From: Nitrospira sp.
Lineage (GTDB): Bacteria; Nitrospirota; Nitrospiria; Nitrospirales; Nitrospiraceae
DNA length: 38,085 nucleotides
Assembly (NCBI GenBank): GCA_019636875.1
Contig: JAHBWR010000022.1
Span: 1 to 38,085 of the forward strand
Reading direction: 5' to 3'
Positions 17,039 to 24,401 of the stretch are shown piece by piece. The stretch's first letter is position 1; every line of letters begins with the position of its first letter. The notes beneath the pieces were generated by a model. That model worked only from the letters and a program-made list of their open reading frames with translations, did no database searches and was not told the origin of the DNA. Position numbers and translations under genes: made by a program.

Positions 17039-18988
17039 TCACTTCCAGCCTATGGCCTCGCAGCGGCAGCGAGCATAGAAGGCGTCTGGGTTGTTACCCC
17101 AGTCGAGGAGCGCCGTTCGCATCGTGGCAAGTTGGGAGCTGGTGGCCCAGCGTTCCGTGAGGATTAGCCGGCGATGTTGTTCGAGAAAGATCTCGGCCCA
17201 ATACCGGCTGAACCCAGCCGTCATACTTGGGGTGCCGAAGGTGTCGCACGAAGCCGACCCAACGGTGTTCCGGAATCCGGCTTCCCGCAACAGCTGGCGT
17301 TGTTTACGTCCGAATCGAACATCGCCTCCATTCCGGTTGATGATCCGCCCGGCCAATCTCCAAAACTGAGCGAGATCTTCGTGGACGGGATGATAGACAT
17401 CACCTTCGGCATCTGAGTCGCGAATCCCGATCAGGCCACCAGGCTTGAGGACGCGCCAAAGCTCTCGGAGAGCCTTCATCGGTTCGGCTAGATGATAAAG
17501 GACCGCGTGGGCCAAGACCGCATCGAAAGTCGCATCTGCGAATGGCAGGGCATAGGCACTGGCATGGTGAAATTCAACATTGCCGATCCCACTCCGTTGA
17601 GCTTCCTGACGACCCATGTCCAGCTGACTGTCCTCGATATCAATGCCCACCACTTGTCCCTGCGGGACGAGTGATGCCAATGTGACGCTGATCCCTCCAG
17701 GCCCACAGCCACAATCTAAAACGTGCATGTCTGGTTTGAGGTGAGGCACAAAAAACGCGGCATCACGAGCCGCCGTTCGTATTGATAAGCCGAGCAAGAC
17801 AAGCGGATCGTAGCCGGCGGAATAGACTTCGTGTTGTTCCATCGAGGGTCGGCTCGTAGGGGTAGTGTTTCGGGGCATCAGCGAGGCTACGTAGGTGGGG
17901 AACTGGTAATCCTCGAGTGCCGCACCAAGACGTGCGCAGAGCTGTTTGAACAACTGAGTCCCACGTTCACTGGAAAAGTCCAGCATTCCTCCCGCTACGA
18001 TCAACGTGGCCAGGGGTGCCCCCAGTCCGGCTTGCACATCCTGTCGGAGATCCTGAGTGGAATACCCGTGAACTCGGTTGTCTACCAAGGTCTTATAGTA
18101 GGATTCAATCAGGGACTCCTCAAGACTGCGGCGTTGTTCGATCGAGAGGGACCCCGACAGAAAATAGGCCAAATCGCGCGGGCCTCGAGAACGTCGTGCC
18201 ACTTGCCAATCAAAGACGGTCACAGCGCGATCTTCCCCCGTACCGGTAAAGGCGAAGTTGTCGGCACGAAAGTCGCCGTGGGTGAGGGTTTGTGGGCCAG
18301 TTGAGCTCTGTGTAAAGTATTCTGGAAGGACCTGGCCAAACTGTTTTGCGCACTGAAGAAGACCTGGTGTCACAAACTCGGCGCATCGTTGTTCAAATCG
18401 CGGTAGCATGGCCCGATAGATACCGACCCGAGTCTCCGCTTCATCGGTCAGGGCGCGGAGCCACGATAATTCCTTGAGGACAGGAGAATCCCAAAAATGG
18501 GCATGGAGCAGTCCGAGCTGTCGAACGGCCAGTTGGGCGTCCGTGGCTGAACAACCGGCAAGATTGTCGCCGAACTCAACCTGGCGGAGATCTTCCAAGA
18601 GGAGGAGACTCGCGCTCGTGCGCACATCATACAGATCGAAGTAGGGACGGGGTACGCGCAACGGAAATCTGGCCAGCGGCGCAAGGTCTCTGTAAAAGCC
18701 GGCCTCGGTTTCATAGATGCCCACCCTGCGTAGTTGTTCTCTGACCCCTGAGTCGGCCGATGAGAGCTTAGCAAAGAGCGTGAGCGGGGCCGAAGGTTCG
18801 GGCTCGTTGTATGTGATCAGAAGGCGGGCTGTTTGTCCGACGAATCCGCTTCCTGCAGCAATTGGAAGAACCGTGATGGCCTTGACCACGGCACGGTGCA
18901 GCAGGCCGGCACGACGTAAGACATCGGTCAGCCACTCGGTGCCGATGGAATCCGGCGTGTGCGGGATTGAAACTGGGTCATTCAGCAT
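17039..18988 (-). CDS. Fusion protein: APH/CHK-like kinase plus SAM-dependent methyltransferase
   Basis: The 649-aa product has two halves. Residues 15-370 form an aminoglycoside phosphotransferase / CHK-like kinase fold: AK(74)LSS as ATP-binding lysine region, LLLLEDL hinge, catalytic LTHGDFRADN (237-244 region) and metal-binding FDWQ (259-262). Residues about 395-600 form a class I methyltransferase with motif I VLDCGCGPGG (423-432), VVGIDIEDSQL as the acidic strand, and LRELWRVLKPGG. A small-molecule kinase and a methyltransferase in one chain suggest tailoring of the same or consecutive substrates; the substrate is unknown. The frame is open to 19180. I chose the ATG at 18988 because kinase-like sequence starts there and an upstream start would put site B inside the gene, but no start has a strong ribosome site. 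Confidence 0.8.
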   Translation of the reverse strand: MLNDPVSIPHTPDSIGTEWLTDVLRRAGLLHRAVVKAITVLPIAAGSGFVGQTARLLITYNEPEPSAPLTLFAKLSSADSGVREQLRRVGIYETEAGFYRDLAPLARFPLRVPRPYFDLYDVRTSASLLLLEDLRQVEFGDNLAGCSATDAQLAVRQLGLLHAHFWDSPVLKELSWLRALTDEAETRVGIYRAMLPRFEQRCAEFVTPGLLQCAKQFGQVLPEYFTQSSTGPQTLTHGDFRADNFAFTGTGEDRAVTVFDWQVARRSRGPRDLAYFLSGSLSIEQRRSLEESLIESYYKTLVDNRVHGYSTQDLRQDVQAGLGAPLATLIVAGGMLDFSSERGTQLFKQLCARLGAALEDYQFPTYVASLMPRNTTPTSRPSMEQHEVYSAGYDPLVLLGLSIRTAARDAAFFVPHLKPDMHVLDCGCGPGGISVTLASLVPQGQVVGIDIEDSQLDMGRQEAQRSGIGNVEFHHASAYALPFADATFDAVLAHAVLYHLAEPMKALRELWRVLKPGGLIGIRDSDAEGDVYHPVHEDLAQFWRLAGRIINRNGGDVRFGRKQRQLLREAGFRNTVGSASCDTFGTPSMTAGFSRYWAEIFLEQHRRLILTERWATSSQLATMRTALLDWGNNPDAFYARCRCEAIGWK

Positions 18989-19147
18989 TGCGAGCGAGAG
19001 TACCACAGCCTTGTGACAAAGTGGATCAGTGTATGAGGCATCCATCGCACATTCAGCGGCCGGCATCAAGCCAGTAGTACCCCGGCACTCCACAATCTTG
19101 TTCTCTTTCAGGTCGCCGTCGGATCTCGCCTTTTTATAATCAAATTG

Positions 19148-19174
19148 GATACAGCTCGTTATCCGTAAGGATAC
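19148..19174 (+). promoter_or_regulatory. GATAC-N7-TATC-N6-GATAC upstream element, site B
   Basis: GATAC (19148-19152), TATC (19160-19163) and GATAC (19170-19174). The gap from its last base to the -24 element at 19259 is 84 bp, identical to site C. Sites B and C match at 20 of 27 bases when aligned without gaps. This is the expected place for an enhancer bound by a sigma-54 activator. Confidence 0.6.
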
Positions 19175-19201
19175 GGCCATGTGGCTCTATCAGGTCCATC
19201 G

Positions 19202-19214
19202 AATCAATTATTCA
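19202..19214 (+). promoter_or_regulatory. IHF-like site between enhancer and sigma-54 promoter
   Basis: AATCAA-TTAT-TCA matches the IHF consensus WATCAA-N4-TTR at all but one base. It sits in an AT-rich stretch (19202-19245) between site B and the -24 element, where DNA bending would help an activator reach the polymerase. Such short matches are common in AT-rich DNA, so support is modest. Confidence 0.35.
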
Positions 19215-19258
19215 GAAATAATGTTAATAAAAATAAATACTTACGATGTCGGTCATGC

Positions 19259-19274
19259 TGGCATATGGATTGCT
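19259..19274 (+). promoter_or_regulatory. Sigma-54 (-24/-12) promoter for the 64-aa membrane protein
   Basis: TGGCAT-ATGGA-TTGCT differs from the consensus TGGCAC-N5-TTGCW at one base, with correct spacing between the GG and GC doublets. The predicted start is near 19285, leaving a leader of about 170 nt before the ATG at 19454. Confidence 0.7.
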
Positions 19275-19363
19275 TGGTGGGGATGACAAGTGATCTGGTA
19301 GGTCACAAATAGAGTGCCCAAAAAACTGAAGGGCTCGATCTCATGTGTGGCCAGATCAGTCGT

Positions 19364-19403
19364 GGAACCTCGGATCCATCACGAGGTTGGGACAGGAGGT
19401 TCC
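19364..19403 (+). other. Leader with two mutually exclusive hairpins
   Basis: In the leader of the 64-aa protein, AACCTCG (19366-19372) pairs perfectly with CGAGGTT (19382-19388). The overlapping segment GGAACCTC (19364-19371) pairs perfectly with GAGGTTCC (19396-19403). Only one hairpin can form at a time. The region ends 50 nt before the start codon, so a role in mRNA stability or translation control is possible. Confidence 0.4.
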
Positions 19404-19453
19404 ATACCCACGCAAGTTCAACTTGATGGAAAAAGGAAAGGAAGGGTTTCACC

Positions 19454-19648
19454 ATGCACGAGACAACTATCTTAGTTACCTGGCTTGTATTGCATGTCGC
19501 AGGGGGTATCGTGACCCTGCTCATGCCATGGATTTTTCCGGACACATCCCGGCAGGTGGAGGAGCGGGACAACGTATTGCCAATCTCTGCCTACGAGAAA
19601 CTCGAAGAAAGTAGCCCGCTGATGGTCTACGGTGATAAGGCGGCTTAA
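19454..19648 (+). CDS. 64-aa membrane microprotein under a sigma-54 promoter
   Basis: The frame reads MHETTILVTWLVLHVAGG and continues with TLLMPWIFPDTSRQVEERD, so there is one hydrophobic segment at about residues 6-28 followed by a charged cytoplasmic or periplasmic tail of about 35 residues. A purine-rich AAGGAAAGGAAGGG stretch lies upstream of the ATG. The gene stands alone between a sigma-54 promoter with its upstream element and a stem-loop at 19724-19764. No family is recognised. A conflicting frame on the opposite strand has no ribosome site or promoter. Confidence 0.65.
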   Translation: MHETTILVTWLVLHVAGGIVTLLMPWIFPDTSRQVEERDNVLPISAYEKLEESSPLMVYGDKAA

Positions 19649-19723
19649 ACGGCAGAAGTTGCCTGGAGGTCGCTAATGGATGACCGAATGAGTCTGGATA
19701 CTCTGCTGGGACTTTTGTCGGCT

Positions 19724-19764
19724 TGAGACTGACAGTGGCCAAGCCCTGACTGCTGTCAGCCTCA
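19724..19764 (+). terminator. Long stem-loop after the 64-aa protein gene
   Basis: TGAG-A-CTGACAG (19724-19735) pairs with CTGTCAG-C-CTCA (19753-19764), an 11-bp stem with one internal mismatch and a 17-nt loop, starting 76 nt after the stop codon. No T-run follows, so it may be a terminator or a 3' stabilising hairpin. Confidence 0.45.
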
Positions 19765-19891
19765 GGTTATCCCTCAACAAGTAATCGTCGGGGTGAGAAC
19801 ACGATTAGCTTCTATTCTCACGGTCGGCATCGGGCCATGTAAATAAGGGCCCATTGGTTTGCCCTTGCCAACACATCTCTGAATCGATAGA

Positions 19892-19918
19892 GATACACCT
19901 ACTTATCCAAACAGATAC
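19892..19918 (+). promoter_or_regulatory. GATAC-N7-TATC-N6-GATAC upstream element, site C
   Basis: GATAC (19892-19896), TATC (19904-19907) and GATAC (19914-19918), the same internal spacing as site B. The gap to the -24 element at 20003 is 84 bp, again the same as for site B. The two GATAC copies start 22 bp apart, about two helical turns, so a dimer or higher oligomer could bind one face of the helix. Confidence 0.6.
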
Positions 19919-20002
19919 AAACTCTTAACAGGCCCGATTGTTGTGGGCGGTCACAATGTCATAAGTAATTGCCACAGATAGCTATTTATATCCGATCATC
20001 AT

Positions 20003-20018
20003 CGGCATAGAGCTTGCT
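20003..20018 (+). promoter_or_regulatory. Sigma-54 (-24/-12) promoter for the DUF2235 gene
   Basis: CGGCAT-AGAGC-TTGCT keeps the GG and GC doublets at the right spacing and differs from TGGCAC-N5-TTGCW at two bases. The predicted start is near 20029, about 70 nt before the GTG start codon at 20101. Its placement relative to site C is the same as at the 19259 promoter. Confidence 0.65.
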
Positions 20019-20100
20019 TGGTTAAACTCGATGACTGGCGGTTGTCAGTCGCTGCCCCATCGTGCTGAGACCAGTCGAGCCGGATTGAGGAGGAGACCAC

Positions 20101-21750
20101 GTGTCAGGGAAAAACATCGTATTGTGTTCGGACGGAACGGGCAACACAGCGATTAAGGCGCGTGGGACGAATGTCTTTAAACTCTACGAAGCTGTGGACA
20201 TTCAGGGACATAAGTTCGATCCGAGCTTAACTCCGCAAGTGGCTTTCTACGACGATGGTGTTGGTACGTCGCGGTTGGCTCCGATGAAGCTCATCGGTGG
20301 GGCGTTCGGATACGGATTCGGCAAGAACGTGAGAGATCTGTATACCGAGTTGGCGCATGTCTACGAACCGGGTGATCACCTCTACCTGTTCGGGTTTAGT
20401 CGGGGTGCCTACACCGTCCGGGCACTGTCGGGACTTATTCAGTATTGTGGGATTCTCGACATCAAAAAGGTTGGGTACGAATTCCTCAAGAGGTGTGTCG
20501 GGGACTGCTGGACGGCGTTTCGGCGAGAAGCGTTTAAGCGCGTGTCGGAAAGCCAGCGACGCGAAGGTCAGCCGACCGCCGATTACAGTCGGGAAGACCG
20601 AGAACGGCGGGAACGGTTTTGCGCCGTTATGGACGATACTCAGGTACCGGATGGATCGGTCACGATTGATTTCGTTGGTGTGTGGGATACGGTCGGGGCG
20701 GTGGGGATGCCGTTTGAAGAGCTCCGTGACCTGTTCAATTGGGTTTACCCCATGCGGTTCTCCGAATTGACACCCAGTAGCCGGATCACTCGTGCCTGTC
20801 ACGCGCTCTCGATCGACGACGATCGCCGAACGTTTTATCCGGAATTGTGGAATGAGAAGGGTATTCGTGCGACGCAGGTCGATCAGGTTTGGTTTGCCGG
20901 GGTGCACTCCAACGTCGGCGGCGGCTACGTGAAGCACGGGATGTCGCTCGTGGCATTGGATTGGATGATGGCAGAAGCAGAGCGATGCGGGCTGCGGTTT
21001 ATCGAGGCCGACCGCAACTATGTCCGTACGCACCACGATGTGCACGACGAATTGTACGATGCGAGAGCCGGATTGGGTGCGTACTATCGTTGGCAGCCGC
21101 GCGACATCGTCCGACTCTGTCGAGATCACCATATCTCTCGTCCCAAAATCCACATCAGTGTGTTCGAGCGGATTGCCAACGGTACGGGATGCTATGCTCC
21201 GTTGAATCTACCCGCACAGTGCCTGGTTGTTCGAACCAATGACGACTGCCCGTGGCCGGAAAAAACCACCATGTCGGATATTGACCGAGAAGTCACACAA
21301 ACTGAAGGGAGCAACCTCGCTTCTCCAGACAATCAGTCGTTACTCGACAATATCCGCAGAACTGTGCAAAGCGGAAAGATGTCGTACTACACGTTTGTGG
21401 CCGCCACCATTCCGGCTCTCGGCTGGTGGTATTCGTTGCCCCCATTTCAGCAAATAGCTCACGCCATTGAACAATGGTGTGCGTACCCCAATCTCGTGAT
21501 CGGCGGCTTGTATGCCTGTGTCGGTGGGTTGGTCTGGTGGTGGGCCAAGCGGGTTGATGATCGGATGGAGTCGGTGGCACAGAATCATTGGCAACATCAT
21601 CGAGAAGCGCTACGGGCAATTTTTATGAACAGCTGGTTGGCAGGCTTATCACGAGCTCATGACATGGGCGTGCGACGAGACCCATTGTCCGTCCGCACAA
21701 CCTCGAGTCTTGTGGTGAAGCGATCGGTTGGGGAATCAAAAACTGGTTAG
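20101..21750 (+). CDS. DUF2235 alpha/beta-hydrolase with C-terminal membrane segments
   Basis: A 549-aa protein. It begins KNIVLCSDGTGNT, the signature start of DUF2235, and has LYLFGFSRGAYTVRAL, the GxSxG nucleophile elbow with Ser100. DFVGVWDTVGAVG and VWFAGVHSNVGGGY are further DUF2235 blocks, the last carrying the probable catalytic His. Some DUF2235 proteins are phospholipase effectors or T6SS-linked; no T6SS genes are nearby. Two hydrophobic segments (about 429-446 and 464-483) suggest membrane attachment, with the hydrolase domain probably cytoplasmic because no signal peptide is seen. The start is a GTG with GAGGAGG just upstream. The gene has its own sigma-54 promoter and converges with the activator gene. 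Confidence 0.85.
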   Translation: MSGKNIVLCSDGTGNTAIKARGTNVFKLYEAVDIQGHKFDPSLTPQVAFYDDGVGTSRLAPMKLIGGAFGYGFGKNVRDLYTELAHVYEPGDHLYLFGFSRGAYTVRALSGLIQYCGILDIKKVGYEFLKRCVGDCWTAFRREAFKRVSESQRREGQPTADYSREDRERRERFCAVMDDTQVPDGSVTIDFVGVWDTVGAVGMPFEELRDLFNWVYPMRFSELTPSSRITRACHALSIDDDRRTFYPELWNEKGIRATQVDQVWFAGVHSNVGGGYVKHGMSLVALDWMMAEAERCGLRFIEADRNYVRTHHDVHDELYDARAGLGAYYRWQPRDIVRLCRDHHISRPKIHISVFERIANGTGCYAPLNLPAQCLVVRTNDDCPWPEKTTMSDIDREVTQTEGSNLASPDNQSLLDNIRRTVQSGKMSYYTFVAATIPALGWWYSLPPFQQIAHAIEQWCAYPNLVIGGLYACVGGLVWWWAKRVDDRMESVAQNHWQHHREALRAIFMNSWLAGLSRAHDMGVRRDPLSVRTTSSLVVKRSVGESKTG

Positions 21751-21778
21751 CAAACGGCAATTGCTCGAGGTCGATCGA

Positions 21779-24397
21779 TCATCTTTGGTCAAAATACCGG
21801 TGAACCAGGGTGTCCACTGCCGCAAAGTACCGTTCCGGTAGATTTTTGAAACGGCGTCTGCATTCTGTAAGAGCTGCTTCAGGTGTCGAGAAAGGTTCCA
21901 TAATGTTCCGAAGATGGCCATAGTAATCTCGAAGCTTCAGCTCGGCAGTTCGCACATGGCTGGGATCGCCGGCAATTGTGAGCGAGGCCTGGGCTTGGTC
22001 TCCATTGGATTCGGCGAGGGCCTGAAAACAGAGTCCTTTCAGACGCTGAGTTACCGTGCTGCGGTCCCAGCCCAAGGATTTGGCTGTGGCTTGCATGTCG
22101 AAGTCATGCTCTCTCAAACAGTCGAGAACTGACGCATCACCTGCTGAATCAGGAGCGCTTTGCTTGGGGAGGCCGGTGGATTGGGTGTGGTCTCCTCGGA
22201 GCTTGAGCGAATCTTTGGTCAACATGGGGCCATCGTTCAGCGTGACGGCTTGCTCCAAACAGTGACGGAGCTCCCGGACATTCCCTTTCCATTCATGTGC
22301 GATCAGTGCACGAAGCGCGTCGTTCGAGAGAGTTGGGACCGGCTTTCCTGTTTCTTCGGCGATCCGGCTGAAGAAGGCCTCAACGAGCAGCGGGATGTCT
22401 CCTGGACGCTGACGGAGTGGTGGAAGGTGGAAGACAAGGCCTGTGAGTCTGAAGTAGAGATCCTCCCGAAACCACCCTTCTGAAACCCCTCTCTGTAGGT
22501 CACGATTGGTGGCGGCCACAATGCGAACATCGACCATTGTTTGCGTCGTGGCCCCGACACGGTAGAACGTCTTGTCTTGGAGTACCCGCAACAGCTTACT
22601 CTGATGATCCATCCGGAGGTCTCCGATTTCATCCAAAAAGATCGTGCCATGGTCGGCAAGACCAAAGTACCCACGGCGATCGGTCGTCGCTCCGGTAAAA
22701 CTCCCCTTCATGTGCCCAAACAGTTCACTTTCAAAAAGCTCAGGCGAAATGGCAGCCATGTTGACAGGGATGAAGGCTCTAGCGGCACGAGGACTTAACT
22801 GATGAATGGCTCGGGCAAAGAGCTCCTTGCCGGTTCCAGGCTCCCCGAGCAAAAGAACCGACAAGGGAGACTTGGCCCCCTTTTTGAGATCGTGAAAGAG
22901 CCGAAGGAGCAGCCGATCTTGTGTCATGATTCCATGCTGACGGGCTTCGGTTTGGGCTTGGACAAGCGCAGTGTCGGTAACCTTGTGTGATCCCAGGGTT
23001 GCCGCTCGTAGGTCGGCAAGTTGTCGCTCTAGTTGCTCCAGTTGCCCGCGTGCGTCTTGTTCCTGCTGCTGAGCCTCGACAATCTGGACTCGTAGCGTCT
23101 CCATCGTTGTCGCTAACTCTTCCTGTTGTCCAGCTGAATGGGCGAGGGTGGCCCTCGCGACTGCTAAATCTTCCTGAAGTGCTTCTGCTCGATCTTCGCG
23201 CATGAGCAGTGCTTCACGAACGGCAGCAGATTCTTCTTGGAGTTGGATCATGTCACCTTCGAGCAACATGAGACGCCGACTCGCCATCAGACTCACCAGC
23301 GCGGTGGAACCCATGAAGGCAAGTAACGAGGCGAACAATGGGAGTGCGACGGGTAGAACGAGGGATGCCAGACTCAGACTCACGGCGATGAATGCTCCAT
23401 ACAGTAGGACGATGCCGGCTGCGAGAAAGAAGCCGGTTGTCCCTCGAAATCGTAAAACGATCCATGCCACGACTGATCCCAGTATGATTGTGATAATCAG
23501 ATGGGTTGTCCAACCGAAAGACACGATCGGTTCATGGTTGAGGAGGGCATTGAGAACGTGAAGTTGGACGGTCATGCGGTCGACGACGGCTCCAGAGGCC
23601 AAGACACGGGTGTCTGAGCCTGGTGGGTCAGCACGGATGACAACAACTCTGTCTTTGAACCAGGAGGCGAGTTGTTGCTCGTCCCGTTGCTGGATCCTTT
23701 CCCAGACTGAAGCCAACGGGATCGGCTGGAGCGCCGCAAGTGATCCATCTCCGGCAAGGTTCACCAGCGCAGTCGCAGGAGGGTGATCGGAAGAAACGTT
23801 CGTCGATAAGGCATTCTGTCGTTGAAATCTATCGAATAGTGCCACTGCGAAGGAAGGGATTGGTTGGGCTTTACTCCTGGAGGAAAGTGAGACGTGCCGA
23901 GTCACGTTGTCACTGTCGCGCTCGACTTCAAGGTGAGTGGAGATCGCCGCCTCGGAGCGAAGAAGGGATTCAGTCTCGTGCACAAGCATGACGGGTGAGG
24001 CTGTGCGAAGTGCCTCAAGGAGGAGGGCATCGCTTGCGGCCCCACCAACTTGGCTCGGGCTTGCCCGGTCCAAGCGATGGTCAAGGCCGATCACTGCCGC
24101 ACCGGCTTCATGTATCGCAACAACGAGTTGAGCCAGAATGGCACGGTCCCAGCGGCCGGACCCAAATCGTTCTTCACTGGCGGGCTCGCGAGAGACAATG
24201 GCCAATGATGGATTCACAGCAATACTCTGTCGGTGCAGAAGCCAGGTATCGAAGACAGCATAATCCAGAGCCGTAAAGGTCGCGGGAGACGAAAACCACA
24301 TGAGGACCGCAATAACCGTGGCTCCCAAACCGATGCTCAAAGCTTGGAGAGGAATCGAGGAGATCCATACACGTGAAAGTGTCGTGGGGCCACGCAT
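21779..24397 (-). CDS. CHASE2-domain transmembrane sigma-54 activator (AAA+, HTH)
   Basis: An 872-aa protein. Domains in order: a transmembrane helix (about 17-36), an extracytoplasmic CHASE2 sensor domain (about 38-295), three transmembrane helices (about 297-372), a coiled coil (380-466) and an AAA+ sigma-54 interaction domain (about 490-720). The AAA+ domain has Walker A GEPGTGKE (518-525), the sigma-54 contact loop GSFTGA (565-570, usually GAFTGA) and Walker B TIFLDE. A Fis-type helix-turn-helix follows (DMQATAKSLGWDRSTVTQRL), then a C-terminal tail of about 80 residues. It lacks a receiver domain, so it should respond directly to a periplasmic signal. It is the obvious candidate to drive the three sigma-54 promoters nearby. 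It follows the TPR gene by 4 nt. Confidence 0.9.
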   Translation of the reverse strand: MRGPTTLSRVWISSIPLQALSIGLGATVIAVLMWFSSPATFTALDYAVFDTWLLHRQSIAVNPSLAIVSREPASEERFGSGRWDRAILAQLVVAIHEAGAAVIGLDHRLDRASPSQVGGAASDALLLEALRTASPVMLVHETESLLRSEAAISTHLEVERDSDNVTRHVSLSSRSKAQPIPSFAVALFDRFQRQNALSTNVSSDHPPATALVNLAGDGSLAALQPIPLASVWERIQQRDEQQLASWFKDRVVVIRADPPGSDTRVLASGAVVDRMTVQLHVLNALLNHEPIVSFGWTTHLIITIILGSVVAWIVLRFRGTTGFFLAAGIVLLYGAFIAVSLSLASLVLPVALPLFASLLAFMGSTALVSLMASRRLMLLEGDMIQLQEESAAVREALLMREDRAEALQEDLAVARATLAHSAGQQEELATTMETLRVQIVEAQQQEQDARGQLEQLERQLADLRAATLGSHKVTDTALVQAQTEARQHGIMTQDRLLLRLFHDLKKGAKSPLSVLLLGEPGTGKELFARAIHQLSPRAARAFIPVNMAAISPELFESELFGHMKGSFTGATTDRRGYFGLADHGTIFLDEIGDLRMDHQSKLLRVLQDKTFYRVGATTQTMVDVRIVAATNRDLQRGVSEGWFREDLYFRLTGLVFHLPPLRQRPGDIPLLVEAFFSRIAEETGKPVPTLSNDALRALIAHEWKGNVRELRHCLEQAVTLNDGPMLTKDSLKLRGDHTQSTGLPKQSAPDSAGDASVLDCLREHDFDMQATAKSLGWDRSTVTQRLKGLCFQALAESNGDQAQASLTIAGDPSHVRTAELKLRDYYGHLRNIMEPFSTPEAALTECRRRFKNLPERYFAAVDTLVHRYFDQR

Positions 24398-24401
24398 ACG
24401 A

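Larger units (their letters stand above)
19649..20100. other. Regulatory intergenic region before the DUF2235 gene
   Basis: This 452-bp gap contains no credible gene. In order it holds the stem-loop at 19724-19764, a hairpin AAGGGC/GCCCTT (19845-19866), an ATCTCT/AGAGAT inverted repeat (19875-19894) overlapping site C, site C itself (19892-19918), a TTGTG/CACAA inverted repeat (19941-19956), and a sigma-54 promoter at 20003-20018. Confidence 0.6.

Noticed and set aside
18989..19180. N-terminal extension of the kinase-methyltransferase protein by 64 residues
   Set aside because: The extra sequence has no kinase features and no ribosome site, and it would cover the GATAC element. The start remains uncertain.
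20227..21153. Long minus-strand frame of 308 codons opposite the DUF2235 gene
   Set aside because: It is a shadow: the plus frame has clear DUF2235 motifs, and the minus frame is rich in Arg, His and Pro without any domain pattern.
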